Below are positions 27,872 through 36,922 of a DNA stretch of 64,000 nt, one piece after another. The stretch's first letter is position 1. Every line of letters starts with the position of its first letter. The translations under genes and the position numbers were made by a program. Below the pieces are notes generated by a model. It saw nothing but the letters and a program-made list of their open reading frames with translations, made no database searches and was not told where the DNA came from. This DNA comes from Sphingobium sp. 15-1 (GTDB lineage Bacteria > Pseudomonadota > Alphaproteobacteria > Sphingomonadales > Sphingomonadaceae), in NCBI RefSeq assembly GCF_013375535.1, contig NZ_JABXJG010000001.1:186001-250000 (forward strand). The letters run 5' to 3'.

Positions 27872-28366
27872 ATGGGGATGGTTGCGTATCTTCGACAAGC
27901 GTCCACCGAAGAGGTGGCGGCAATTCGGAAGCATCCGTCCACCATAGATGATTTTCTTTTCCCAGAGATCGAGGACGGTCGATTAGTCGATTTCGACAAG
28001 GCGTGGCATGCTTTGCATTTCATGCTTACCGGCGAAATTGGCTCGACCGATCATCCTCTGAATCTGCTTGTCGCTGGCGATGCTGAGTTATTTGGCACCG
28101 ACGAAAACGGCTTTGGCGGATTTTGGCTGGCGGAACCAGATCGCGTAAGTGTCTTCGCGAGCACATTGTCCCAAATATCGGACGAAGAGATTGCTGCTCG
28201 GTATAATCCTGAACGCATGAGTGCTGAGCAAATTTATCTGAGCGATGTGTTTGAGGATGAAGGCGCAGAAGCGCTACCCTATGTTCTTCAAGGGCTACCG
28301 AGCCTTCGCCGGCTCGTCATCCAAGCATCGCAAAGCGGCGCTTATATCGTTGGTGCGCTACGTTAA
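27872..28366 (+). CDS. DUF1877 (YfbM-like) protein inserted in the odh operon
   Basis: 164 residues. The opening MGMVAYLRQASTEEVAAI and the mid-portion FDKAWHALHFMLTG match DUF1877 proteins such as E. coli YfbM, which have no established function. It is preceded by AAAGGAGAAG and lies 14 bases after sucB and 18 before lpdA, on the same strand. By eye the gene is clearly less GC-rich than its neighbours and uses codons such as TTA, AGT, ATA and CGA that are rare in them, which suggests recent acquisition. It does not look damaged. Many DUF1877 genes sit in variable regions, but nothing here shows a toxin or immunity role. Confidence 0.85.
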   Translation: MGMVAYLRQASTEEVAAIRKHPSTIDDFLFPEIEDGRLVDFDKAWHALHFMLTGEIGSTDHPLNLLVAGDAELFGTDENGFGGFWLAEPDRVSVFASTLSQISDEEIAARYNPERMSAEQIYLSDVFEDEGAEALPYVLQGLPSLRRLVIQASQSGAYIVGALR

Positions 28367-28384
28367 ACCCGAAGGTAGAGTAAA

Positions 28385-29785
28385 ATGGCAGACTTCGATT
28401 ATGACGTTCTGGTTATCGGCGCCGGTCCCGGCGGCTATGTCGCGGCGATCCGCGCCGCGCAGCTTGGCCTCAAGACCGCATGCGCCGAAAGCCGCGAGAC
28501 GCTGGGCGGCACCTGCCTCAATGTCGGCTGCATCCCGTCCAAGGCGCTGCTACACGCCTCGGAACTATATGAGGAAGCCGCCAACGGCGCGCTCGCCAAG
28601 CTGGGCGTCAAGATCGACAAGATGAGCTTGGACCTCGACACCATGCAGGGCCAGCGCAAGGAAGCGGTGAAGGGCCTGACCGGCGGCATCGAGTATCTGT
28701 TCAAGAAGAACAAGGTCGACTGGCTGAAGGGTCTCGCGACCTTCACCGGCGCCAATACCGTGCAAGTCGCGGGCAAGACGGTGACGGCGAAGAACATCGT
28801 CATCGCCACCGGTTCGTCGGTGACCCCGCTGCCGGGCGTCGAGGTCGACAATGCGGGCGGCAAGATCGTCGATTCGACCGGCGCGCTGGAGCTGGACAAG
28901 GTTCCCGGCCATCTGGTCGTCGTCGGCGGCGGCGTCATCGGGCTTGAACTGGGTTCGGTGTGGCGCCGCGTCGGTGCGAAGGTCACGGTGGTCGAGTTTC
29001 TCGACCAGATCCTGCCCGGCATGGACGGCGAAGTCCGCAAGGAAGCGAACAAGATCTTCAAGAAGCAGGGCTTCGAGTACAAGCTCGGCACGAAGGTCAC
29101 GGGCGCGGAAGTCGGCAAGAAGGGCGTGACCCTGACTGTCGAACCGGCTGCGGGCGGTGCGGCGGAGAAGGTCGAGGCCGATGTCGTGCTGGTGTCGATC
29201 GGCCGCCGTCCGAACACCGAGGGCCTGGGTCTCGACAAGATCGGTCTGGAGCTCAACGCCCGCGGTCAGATCGAAACCGATCATGATTTCGCGACCAAGG
29301 TTCCCGGCGTCTGGGCGATCGGTGACGTCATTCCGGGTCCGATGCTGGCGCACAAAGCTGAGGATGAAGGCATTGCCGTGGCCGAGAATATTGCGGGCCT
29401 GACCGGCATCGTGAACCATGACGTGATCCCGTCGGTGGTCTATACCAAGCCGGAGATCGCGGGTGTGGGCCTGACCGAAGAGGCCGCCAAGGAAAAGGGC
29501 GCGATCAAGGTCGGCAAATTCCCGATGATGGCGAACAGCCGCGCCAAGACCAACCATGAGCCGGACGGCTTCGTGAAGGTGATCGCGGACGCGGAAACCG
29601 ACAAGGTGCTGGGCGTCTGGATCATCGCCTCGGTTGCCGGCACGATGATCGCGCAGGCGGCGCAGGCGATGGAATTCGGCGCGTCGAGCGAGGATATCGC
29701 CTATACCTGCCACGCCCACCCGACGCATAGCGAGGCGATCAAGGAAGCGGCTATGGCCGTGACGGGCAAGCCGATCCATATGTGA
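28385..29785 (+). CDS. lpdA: Dihydrolipoyl dehydrogenase (E3)
   Basis: 466 residues. FAD site GAGPGGYVAAI (10-20); the redox disulfide is GGTCLNVGCIPSK (about 40-52); the NAD site is VVVGGGVIGLELGS (about 179-192); the C-terminal HAHPTHSEAIKEA provides the catalytic His-Glu pair. It reoxidises dihydrolipoamide of the E2 subunits. It ends the mdh-lpdA gene group and is followed by a clear terminator. Confidence 0.98.
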   Translation: MADFDYDVLVIGAGPGGYVAAIRAAQLGLKTACAESRETLGGTCLNVGCIPSKALLHASELYEEAANGALAKLGVKIDKMSLDLDTMQGQRKEAVKGLTGGIEYLFKKNKVDWLKGLATFTGANTVQVAGKTVTAKNIVIATGSSVTPLPGVEVDNAGGKIVDSTGALELDKVPGHLVVVGGGVIGLELGSVWRRVGAKVTVVEFLDQILPGMDGEVRKEANKIFKKQGFEYKLGTKVTGAEVGKKGVTLTVEPAAGGAAEKVEADVVLVSIGRRPNTEGLGLDKIGLELNARGQIETDHDFATKVPGVWAIGDVIPGPMLAHKAEDEGIAVAENIAGLTGIVNHDVIPSVVYTKPEIAGVGLTEEAAKEKGAIKVGKFPMMANSRAKTNHEPDGFVKVIADAETDKVLGVWIIASVAGTMIAQAAQAMEFGASSEDIAYTCHAHPTHSEAIKEAAMAVTGKPIHM

Positions 29786-29812
29786 TCGGTTTCGCTCTGC
29801 GTGAGAATGAGG

Positions 29813-29839
29813 AGGCCGCCCTTCGAGGCGGCCTTTTTC
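29813..29839 (+). terminator. Rho-independent terminator after lpdA
   Basis: AGGCCGCC (29813-29820) pairs with GGCGGCCT (29827-29834) around CTTCGA and is followed directly by a T run. It closes the odh operon 28 bases after lpdA. Confidence 0.88.
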
Positions 29840-29879
29840 ATGGTGTATTGATGATCAGAAGGCGGGAATCCAGTCCCGG

Positions 29880-29923
29880 CGTCTGAACTGGGTTCCTGCC
29901 TTCGCAGGAACACGCTTTCAACT
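29880..29923. repeat. Copy of the CTCCTGCC palindromic repeat family
   Basis: The 20-base perfect palindrome-like hairpin GTTCCTGCCTTCGCAGGAAC spans 29892-29911. The preceding CGTCTGAACTGG and following ACACG match the right half of the element at 3841-3943 with scattered, partly compensating changes in the stem. It lies between lpdA and the convergent diguanylate cyclase gene. Confidence 0.8.
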
Positions 29924-29928
29924 AAGCT

Positions 29929-31101
29929 CTAACGGCCGTGGGCGCGGGGCCTTGGATCGTCAGCAAGCCTGTTCGGCACGGCGAGCGCGCGCCGCACGCA
30001 GACCCTGTTGCGGCCGCGTGTCTTGGCTTCATAAAGCGCCGCGTCCGCTCGCGCGATGGCGTCATGGATCGCGGCATCGCCGCGCTGGACGGCGGACAGG
30101 CCGAAACTGGCGGTCAGGGGGTGCGGAAGACCGAGCTGTTCAGCGACGTGCCGGGCGATGCTCTCGCGAATGTCGTTGGCGATCGCGGCTGCCCTTGCCG
30201 CATCGCTATCGGGAAGGAACAGGATGAATTCCTCGCCGCCGAAGCGGGCCGTGACGGCGTCGGCTGGCGCGAATTGCACCAATATCCGCGCCAATGCGAC
30301 GATGACCCGGTCCCCCAGCGCATGACCATGGGCATCGTTGACCGTCTTGAAATGATCGATGTCGCAGACGATGAGGCTGCCCTGCGCCGGCAGCCTGCGC
30401 ATCTTCTGGCTCACCGCTTCGTCGAAGCCCCGCCGGTTGAGCAGGCCGGAGAGCGGATCGTGCAGCGCGTCGCGCCGATAGCGGGCGAGCAGATCGAGCA
30501 TGTTCGCCGCCAGCGCCGCCAGGGCGAGGAACAGGCCGAAGATGCAGGCCAGCGCCTGCATCAGAAAGGCATAGTCGCTGCTCTGGAAGCTGCCGTCCGA
30601 CAAGGTGAGCGGGACGGTGCTGCCCCGCACCAGATTATCCAGCGCAACCAGTGTCGCTGCGCTGAACAGGATGCGATCCGACCAGTTGCCCAGATGATCC
30701 TTGCCCGCGATCAGAGGCAGGCCGATCAGCAGGAAGCAGCCGAAATCGGACGCCACCAGTTCGAAGGGCAGATTGTCCAGCGCCAGCGCCACCGCACAGA
30801 GCAGCACGGACAATGCCCAGATTCCGACCCGCACCCATAGCAGCCAGTTCGGCCGCCAGCGTTCCAGCAAGGCCTGGCTGAACAGCAGGAAACCGCTGGC
30901 GAACAGCAGGTCCGCCGCGAAACCCCAGAGCGGCGTGGGGATGAGCGCGAATCCCGCCGGTACGGCAAAGCCCCCCGCCACGCAGGAAAAGGCCCCGCAC
31001 CAATAGCCTGCCGCGCGTATGCGCAGGCTCCAGACGAAGCCGAAAACCACGCCGAAGCTCGCCATCATGACGGGCAGGAAGAAGGCGAAATTCTCTCCCA
31101 C
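29929..31101 (-). CDS. Membrane-bound GGDEF diguanylate cyclase
   Basis: 390 residues. The first 210 form about seven hydrophobic helices with no recognised sensory motif. The C-terminal 165 residues are a GGDEF domain: HDPLSGLLNRRGFDEA, CDIDHFKTVNDAHGHALGD and the active site RFGGEEFILF. GGEEF is an active-type variant, so synthesis of cyclic di-GMP is expected. The RxxD inhibitory site normally just before the motif is missing (ADAVTARFGGEEF). It is a single gene; the signal it reads is unknown. Confidence 0.92.
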   Translation of the reverse strand: MGENFAFFLPVMMASFGVVFGFVWSLRIRAAGYWCGAFSCVAGGFAVPAGFALIPTPLWGFAADLLFASGFLLFSQALLERWRPNWLLWVRVGIWALSVLLCAVALALDNLPFELVASDFGCFLLIGLPLIAGKDHLGNWSDRILFSAATLVALDNLVRGSTVPLTLSDGSFQSSDYAFLMQALACIFGLFLALAALAANMLDLLARYRRDALHDPLSGLLNRRGFDEAVSQKMRRLPAQGSLIVCDIDHFKTVNDAHGHALGDRVIVALARILVQFAPADAVTARFGGEEFILFLPDSDAARAAAIANDIRESIARHVAEQLGLPHPLTASFGLSAVQRGDAAIHDAIARADAALYEAKTRGRNRVCVRRALAVPNRLADDPRPRAHGR

Positions 31102-31246
31102 GCTGCTGGGCCTGTTCCTTTTATCGGTCGAAAGTCATGCGCGCGCGGGCTCCGCGCCGGGAAGGCGGTAGATGCTGATCCTTAACAAATTTTTCCGGAT
31201 CGGATGAGTTGTTGGTCCGATTTGGATGAAATTCTCGATGGTTGCG

Positions 31247-32020
31247 TCAGAAGCGCGGCCGCCGCTTGTCCCGGAAGGCCTGCACCCCCTCGCGAAAATC
31301 GGGCCGGGTGAAGGCGTCGCGGAACATGGCCAATGTGTCCGCGTCGTCATCCGCCTGCCCATCCAGGATGCGGCGGATGATCGCCTTGGACGATCGGATC
31401 GAATGTTGGGCGTTGCCCGCCATCACATGGGCCAATTCCATCGCGGCTTCCAGCGGAGCCGCTGCGATCTCGTCGATCAGGCCGATGGCCAGCGCATCCT
31501 CCGCATCGTGCAGCGCGGCGGTGAACAGGATGCGCTTGGCCCGCGCCGGTCCGACCAGATCGACCAGCAGCTTGGTGTCGAACAGCCCATAGACGATGCC
31601 CAGCTTGGCCGGAGTGATGCCCAGGCGGGCGGCGGGGGAGGCGATCCGCAGGTCGCAGGCGATGGCCATGCCGCATCCGCCGCCGATCGCGTCCCCGTCT
31701 ATGGCTGCGATCACCGGCTTTTCGGCATGCGCCAGGGCATATTGGGTGTCCCGGATCGCCGCCTGATTGGCGATGCGCCAGTCTTCCTCGCCCGAATGGA
31801 GCGCGAATTCGTGGATGTCGGCGCCCGCGCAGAACAGGCCGGGCGTCGCGGATGTCAGGATCAGCACGCGGATCGCCTCGTCCGCCATCGCCTCCCGCAC
31901 CAGTTGCGGCAATCGTTCCCACATCGCCTGGTTCATGGCGTTGTGCTGCCGGGGGCGGTCGATCAGCAGCGTGGCGACCGCGCCATCGCGCTCCAGCCTC
32001 AATCCCCCCGGACGCGTCAT
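31247..32020 (-). CDS. Enoyl-CoA hydratase/isomerase (crotonase) family protein lacking both usual glutamates
   Basis: 257 residues with the crotonase fold: CoA and oxyanion-hole segments FCAGADIHEFA (about 62-72) and AIDGDAIGGGCGMAIACDLRIA (about 101-122). In hydratases the catalytic glutamates follow GGGC and lie in a GQPEILLG segment; here the matching positions read GGGCG and GITPAKLG, so neither is present. It could act as an isomerase, hydrolase or other crotonase-family enzyme. The start overlaps the stop of the gph gene (ATGA), indicating co-expression. Which acyl-CoA it uses is unknown. Confidence 0.85.
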   Translation of the reverse strand: MTRPGGLRLERDGAVATLLIDRPRQHNAMNQAMWERLPQLVREAMADEAIRVLILTSATPGLFCAGADIHEFALHSGEEDWRIANQAAIRDTQYALAHAEKPVIAAIDGDAIGGGCGMAIACDLRIASPAARLGITPAKLGIVYGLFDTKLLVDLVGPARAKRILFTAALHDAEDALAIGLIDEIAAAPLEAAMELAHVMAGNAQHSIRSSKAIIRRILDGQADDDADTLAMFRDAFTRPDFREGVQAFRDKRRPRF

Positions 32021-32682
32021 GCCGGCCAGCGTCCCAGCAGCGGCACCAGCTCGTCAAAATGGTGGATGACGGCGTCCGCCTCCAGCTCCTCCACCGGCCC
32101 GTCGAGGAAGCCGAAGCTGACGGCGATGCTGGGGATGCCCGCGTTGCGCGCCCCGGCGATGTCGTTGATCGTGTCGCCCAGGAAAATCGTCCGCCCGCCG
32201 CCCGCACGCTCGATCATGGCATGGATCGGCGCCGGATCGGGCTTGGCGACGCCGACCGTGTCGCCGCCGACGACGCTGGCGAAACGCTCCGACAGGCCGA
32301 TCTGGTGCAGCAGGGGAATGGTGAAGCGTTCCGCCTTGTTGGTGCAGATGGCCAGCTTCACGCCCGCCGCCTCCAGCGCGTCCATCGCCGCGATCAGACC
32401 GGGATAGGGCAGGGAATGGATCGCCAGATTCTGCTCATAATAATCCAGCAGGATCGGCAGCATCCTCGCCAGCATCGGCTCGTCATAACCGCCCGAGGCG
32501 TCGAGCGCGCGCTGGAGCATGACCTTCGCGCCCTTGCCGACGAAGGGGTGGATCGCCTCGACCGGAAAGGGCGACCGTCCATCCGTCGCGATGGCGTAGT
32601 TGACCGCCGCCGCCAGGTCGCCGCTGGTGTCGAGCAGGGTGCCGTCAAGGTCGAAGCCGACGATGTCGAAGGGAATGGCCAT
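32017..32682 (-). CDS. gph: HAD-family phosphatase, probable phosphoglycolate phosphatase
   Basis: 221 residues from the ATG at 32682 (an upstream in-frame ATG at 32727 is less likely). The HAD nucleophile motif is GFDLDGTLLDTSGDL (about 7-21), motif II is ICTNKAE, and the C-terminal acidic motif is IFLGDTINDIAGARNAG. The cap domain and length match Gph, which removes phosphate from 2-phosphoglycolate formed during DNA repair. Other small phosphate esters are possible. It is divergent from glmU with 93 bases between. Confidence 0.85.
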   Translation of the reverse strand: MAIPFDIVGFDLDGTLLDTSGDLAAAVNYAIATDGRSPFPVEAIHPFVGKGAKVMLQRALDASGGYDEPMLARMLPILLDYYEQNLAIHSLPYPGLIAAMDALEAAGVKLAICTNKAERFTIPLLHQIGLSERFASVVGGDTVGVAKPDPAPIHAMIERAGGGRTIFLGDTINDIAGARNAGIPSIAVSFGFLDGPVEELEADAVIHHFDELVPLLGRWPA

Positions 32683-32775
32683 GGCCGGCTCATGCCGCCT
32701 GGTGGGTGGCAAAGGCAAGTCAAACATGGCAGAGAGCGCTCAGATTCTTGGCCTCTTTTCGTGAAGGATGCCCCT

Positions 32776-34125
32776 GTGACTGCCAGCCGCCCCCTCGCTG
32801 TGATTATCCTTGCCGCTGGGCAGGGCACGCGCATGAAATCCGCCAAGCATAAGGTGCTCCATCCCATAGCGGGGCGGCCGATGTTGCTCCATTTGCTCGC
32901 CAGCGTGGCCGAATTGCAGCCGGAAAGGCAGGTGGTGGTGGTCGGCGCCGGGCGCGATCAGGTGGAAAAGGCGGTCGAGGGCAGCGGCGCCGTCATCGCC
33001 GTGCAGGAACAGCAGCATGGCACCGGCCATGCCGTGGCGCAGGCGCATGACGCGCTGGCCGGTTTCGCGGGCGACATCTTGATCCTCTATGGCGACGTGC
33101 CGCTGGTGCGGACGGAAACCCTGCGGACCATGCTGGAGCGCCTGAATTGGGGTGATGAGCCGCGCGCCGTGGTGCTGGGCTTCCGGCCGGAGGACGCCGG
33201 GGCCTATGGCCGGATCATCGCCCGGGATCAGGGCGTGATCGAGAAGATGGTCGAATATAAGGACGCCAATGCCGAGGAGCGGGCGGTGACGCTCTGCAAT
33301 TCGGGGCTGATGGCGGTGCGCTCGACCGATCTGTTCGTGCTGCTTGACCAGATCGGCAACAATAATGCGGCGGGCGAATATTATCTGCCCGACATTGTCA
33401 TGCTGCCCGGCGCGCAGAGCGCGGTGATCGAGGCGGAGGCCTGGGAAGTGGCGGGGGTCAACAGCCGCGCCGAACTGGCGGGTGTCGAAGCCGTCTGGCA
33501 GGACCGCCGCCGGGCCGAGGCGATGCGCGAGGGCGCGACGCTGATCGCGCCGGAAACCGTCTTCTTCGCGCATGACACGCTGTTGGGCCTCGACGTGGTG
33601 ATCGAGCCCAATGTCGTCTTCGGCCCCGGCGTCAGCGTGGCGGACGATGCGACGATCCACGCCTTTTCCCATCTGGAGGGCGCGACGATCGGCAAGGGTG
33701 CGGAAATCGGCCCCTATGCCCGGCTGCGCCCCGGCGCGAAGATCGGCGTGAAGGCCAAGGTCGGCAATTTCGTCGAGGTGAAGAAGGCCGAACTGGGCGA
33801 GGGCGCCAAGGCCAACCACCTGTCCTATATCGGGGACGCCAGCATCGGCGCCGGCGCCAATATCGGCGCGGGCACCATCACCTGCAATTATGACGGCTTC
33901 TTCAAATATAAGACGGAGATCGGCGCAGGCGCCTTCATCGGCTCCAACAGCGCTCTGGTCGCGCCGGTCAAGATAGGCGACGGCGCGATCGTCGCGGCGG
34001 GCAGCGTCGTGACGCAGGCGGTGGATGCCGATGCGCTGTGCCTGGTCCGGCCGAAGCAGGAGGCGAAGCCGGGTTGGGCAGCGCGCTTCCGGGCGAAGAT
34101 GCAGGCGCGCAAAGCCGCCAAGTGA
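32776..34125 (+). CDS. glmU: Bifunctional GlmU: GlcN-1-P acetyltransferase / GlcNAc-1-P uridyltransferase
   Basis: 449 residues from a GTG at 32776, eight bases after GAAGGA; a GTG at 32761 is the alternative. The N-terminal pyrophosphorylase domain has LAAGQGTRMKSAKHKVLH (about 11-28); the C-terminal left-handed beta helix shows the hexapeptide rows and NFVEVKKAELGEGAKANHLSYIGDA, GAGTITCNYDGFFKYKTEIG of the acetyltransferase. It makes UDP-GlcNAc for peptidoglycan. It is close to glmS, two genes on, so both ends of the pathway are clustered. Confidence 0.97.
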   Translation: MTASRPLAVIILAAGQGTRMKSAKHKVLHPIAGRPMLLHLLASVAELQPERQVVVVGAGRDQVEKAVEGSGAVIAVQEQQHGTGHAVAQAHDALAGFAGDILILYGDVPLVRTETLRTMLERLNWGDEPRAVVLGFRPEDAGAYGRIIARDQGVIEKMVEYKDANAEERAVTLCNSGLMAVRSTDLFVLLDQIGNNNAAGEYYLPDIVMLPGAQSAVIEAEAWEVAGVNSRAELAGVEAVWQDRRRAEAMREGATLIAPETVFFAHDTLLGLDVVIEPNVVFGPGVSVADDATIHAFSHLEGATIGKGAEIGPYARLRPGAKIGVKAKVGNFVEVKKAELGEGAKANHLSYIGDASIGAGANIGAGTITCNYDGFFKYKTEIGAGAFIGSNSALVAPVKIGDGAIVAAGSVVTQAVDADALCLVRPKQEAKPGWAARFRAKMQARKAAK

Positions 34126-34979
34126 TGGCCTTTTTCCGAAGGCGGCGTTGGCTGACGGCGCTGCTGCTCATATTTTTGCTGCTGTCGGGCGGGATCGCCT
34201 GGCTCGTCGCCAATGCGCGGGCGATGCCGGTCGTGCGGCGGCTGGACGTCGCGCTGCCCTTTCCGGCGGATGCGCCGCGCCGCCCGGTGACGGTGGCGTT
34301 GCTGACCGATAGCCACTTGTCCGGCCCGGACAACAGCCCTGAACGCATGGCGCGGATCGTCGCTCAGGTGAATGGCCTCAGGCCCGACCTGATCGTGCTG
34401 GGCGGTGATTATATCGGGGATCACAAGGGCGGCGCGATCTATGGCCCCGTGCAGAGCATCGCCCCGTTCGCCGCATTGCGCGCGCCGCTCGGCGTGGTGG
34501 CGGTGCTGGGCAATCATGATGCGCGCAAACATGCGCTGATCGGCCGCCGTGACTGGCACAACCTGTTCGCCCGGATCGGCATCCGGCTGCTCGACAATCA
34601 GGCGGTGCGGCGGGGACCGTTGGCAATCGGCGGACTGCGCGACATCTATACCGGCCGACCCGATATTCCCGGGACGCTGGCGGCAATGCAGGCGCTGGGC
34701 GGCGCGCCGCTGATGCTGTCTCATGGGCCGGATGCCTTTCCGCTGCTGCCCGACCGGCCGATGCTGACGCTGGTGGGGCATACCCATTGCGGACAGGTGG
34801 CCTTGCCCTTTGCGGGCATCGTCTATGTGCCCTCGCGCTACGGCACGCGCTATGCCTGCGGCGTGTATCGGGAAGGGCGGCGGACCATGGTCGTTTCGGC
34901 GGGGCTCGGCACCAGCGGCCTGCCGATCCGGATGCTCGCGCCGCCGGATGTCTGGCTGATTACAATTCATCCACGATGA
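34125..34979 (+). CDS. Membrane-anchored metallophosphoesterase
   Basis: 284 residues; the start ATG shares a base with the glmU stop (TGATG). One N-terminal membrane helix (10-30). Metal-binding calcineurin-like motifs follow in order: LLTDSHLSG, VLGGDYIGD, VLGNHDARK, LSHGPDAF and GHTHCGQVALP. It resembles YaeI-type phosphodiesterases associated with the membrane. The substrate is unknown; position between glmU and glmS suggests but does not prove a cell-envelope function. Confidence 0.88.
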   Translation: MAFFRRRRWLTALLLIFLLLSGGIAWLVANARAMPVVRRLDVALPFPADAPRRPVTVALLTDSHLSGPDNSPERMARIVAQVNGLRPDLIVLGGDYIGDHKGGAIYGPVQSIAPFAALRAPLGVVAVLGNHDARKHALIGRRDWHNLFARIGIRLLDNQAVRRGPLAIGGLRDIYTGRPDIPGTLAAMQALGGAPLMLSHGPDAFPLLPDRPMLTLVGHTHCGQVALPFAGIVYVPSRYGTRYACGVYREGRRTMVVSAGLGTSGLPIRMLAPPDVWLITIHPR

Positions 34980-35061
34980 TGCTGCCCCCTGTCGCCGGAG
35001 ATGGGAACATGGCATAGGCGACATAAGTATAGAGTTTTCACGGCTTTGGGACTGACTATCC

Positions 35062-36900
35062 ATGTGCGGTATCATCGGAATCATCGGCAAGGACGACGTG
35101 GCGGAGCGGCTGGTGGAGGGCCTCAAGCGTCTGGAATATCGCGGCTATGACAGTGCGGGCGTCGCCACCGTCCATGACGGGCAGATCGACCGCCGCCGGG
35201 CCGAGGGCAAGCTCGCCAATCTGGTGAAGGAACTGGCAGCCGCGCCCCTGCCGGGCACTACCGGCATCGCCCACACCCGCTGGGCCACCCATGGCGCGCC
35301 GACGACCAGCAACGCCCACCCCCATGCCACGAAGGAAGTGGCGCTCGTCCACAACGGCATCATCGAGAATTTCAAGCCGCTGCGCGAGGAGCTGATGGCG
35401 CGGGGCCGGACCTTCGACAGCCAGACGGACACGGAGGTCGTCGCCCATCTGGTGAGCGAACTGGTCGAGCAGGGCGCATCCCCGAAGGACGCCGTGGCGC
35501 AGGTGCTGCCGCGTCTGCACGGCGCCTTCGCGCTGGCGATCCTGTTCCGCAGCCATCCCGACATGCTGATCGGCGCCCGCCTGGGCTCGCCTCTGGTGGT
35601 CGGCTATGGCCCAGAAGGACCGGATGGGGGTGAGACCTATCTTGGCTCCGACGCGCTGGCGCTGGCGCCGTTGACCCAGCGCATCGCCTATCTGGAGGAG
35701 GGCGACTGGGTCGTCATCACCCGCGACGGCGCGGAGATTTTCGACAAGGACAACAACCCCGTCGAGCGCCCCGTCACCATTTCCGGCGTGACCGGCGAGC
35801 TGATCTCCAAGGGCAATCACCGCCATTATATGCTCAAGGAGATTTACGAGCAGCCGGTGGTCGTCGCGCAGACGCTGCGATCTTATTTGCAGCGGATGGA
35901 GGATCGGGTGTCGTTGCCGATCCCGGATTTCGATCTGGGCGCCATCCGCCGGGTCACCATCGTCGCCTGCGGCACCAGCTATTATGCGGGCATGGTCGCC
36001 AAATATTGGTTCGAGCAGTTCGCCCGCGTCCCCGTCGACGTCGATGTGGCGAGCGAGTTCCGCTATCGCGCCCCGGTGATGGAGGAGGGCGGCTTGATGA
36101 TCGTCATCAGCCAGTCGGGCGAAACCGCCGACACGCTGGCCGCGCTGCGCCATGCCAGGGCCGAGGGGCAGAAGATCGCCGCCGTCGTCAACGTGCCCAC
36201 CAGCACCATGGCGCGGGAGGCCGACCTGCTGCTGCCGACCCATGCGGGGCCGGAGATTGGCGTCGCGTCGACCAAGGCCTTCACCTGCCAGTTGGCGGTG
36301 CTGGCGGCGTTCGCGGCCAATCTGGCGCGGGCCAAGGGGCGGTTGGATGCCAGGGCCGAGAAGGAGTTGGTCCGCCATCTCGCTGAAGCGCCCGCCGCGC
36401 TCAACGGAGCGCTGGCCTATGACGAATCGATCGAGGCGATGGCGCATCTGATCGCCGGGGCCCGCGACGTGCTCTATCTGGGGCGCGGGCCGGACTATCC
36501 GCTGGCGCTGGAAGGGGCACTGAAACTCAAGGAAATCAGCTATATCCATGCCGAGGGCTATGCCGCGGGCGAGATGAAGCATGGCCCCATTGCGCTGATC
36601 GACGACAAGGTGCCGGTGATCGTGCTGGCGCCCAGCGGGCCGCTGTTCGAAAAGACCGTCAGCAACATGCAGGAGGTGCAGGCGCGCGGCGGCAAGGTGG
36701 TGCTGATCTCCGACTATGACGGGGTGCAGGCGGCGGGCGAAGGCTGCATGGCGACGATCACCATGCCCAAGGTGCATCCGCTGATCGCGCCGATGGTCTA
36801 TGCCGTGCCGGTACAGTTGCTGGCCTATCATGTCGCCGTCGCCAAGGGCACGGACGTCGATCAGCCAAGGAACCTTGCCAAGTCCGTCACCGTCGAGTGA
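35062..36900 (+). CDS. glmS: Glutamine-fructose-6-phosphate aminotransferase (isomerising)
   Basis: 612 residues. Cys1 after Met is the nucleophile of the glutaminase domain (CGIIGIIG), followed by the glutamine site TRWATHG and HNGIIENF. Two SIS isomerase domains follow (CGTSYYAG, SQSGETADT, LGRGPDYPLALEGALKLKEISYIHAEGY), ending DQPRNLAKSVTVE. It makes glucosamine-6-phosphate, the entry to amino sugars. No glmS ribozyme is expected or seen in the 82 bases upstream. Confidence 0.98.
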   Translation: MCGIIGIIGKDDVAERLVEGLKRLEYRGYDSAGVATVHDGQIDRRRAEGKLANLVKELAAAPLPGTTGIAHTRWATHGAPTTSNAHPHATKEVALVHNGIIENFKPLREELMARGRTFDSQTDTEVVAHLVSELVEQGASPKDAVAQVLPRLHGAFALAILFRSHPDMLIGARLGSPLVVGYGPEGPDGGETYLGSDALALAPLTQRIAYLEEGDWVVITRDGAEIFDKDNNPVERPVTISGVTGELISKGNHRHYMLKEIYEQPVVVAQTLRSYLQRMEDRVSLPIPDFDLGAIRRVTIVACGTSYYAGMVAKYWFEQFARVPVDVDVASEFRYRAPVMEEGGLMIVISQSGETADTLAALRHARAEGQKIAAVVNVPTSTMAREADLLLPTHAGPEIGVASTKAFTCQLAVLAAFAANLARAKGRLDARAEKELVRHLAEAPAALNGALAYDESIEAMAHLIAGARDVLYLGRGPDYPLALEGALKLKEISYIHAEGYAAGEMKHGPIALIDDKVPVIVLAPSGPLFEKTVSNMQEVQARGGKVVLISDYDGVQAAGEGCMATITMPKVHPLIAPMVYAVPVQLLAYHVAVAKGTDVDQPRNLAKSVTVE

Positions 36901-36922
36901 TAGATGGCTGGCGAGTGATAAG

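Noticed and set aside
31852..32775. Long N-terminal extension of glmU
   Set aside because: It overlaps gph and the crotonase gene on the other strand; GlmU homology starts only at the GTG at 32776.
34980..35061. glmS ribozyme or riboswitch upstream of glmS
   Set aside because: The gap is only 82 bases, shows no ribozyme core, and such ribozymes are typical of Firmicutes.
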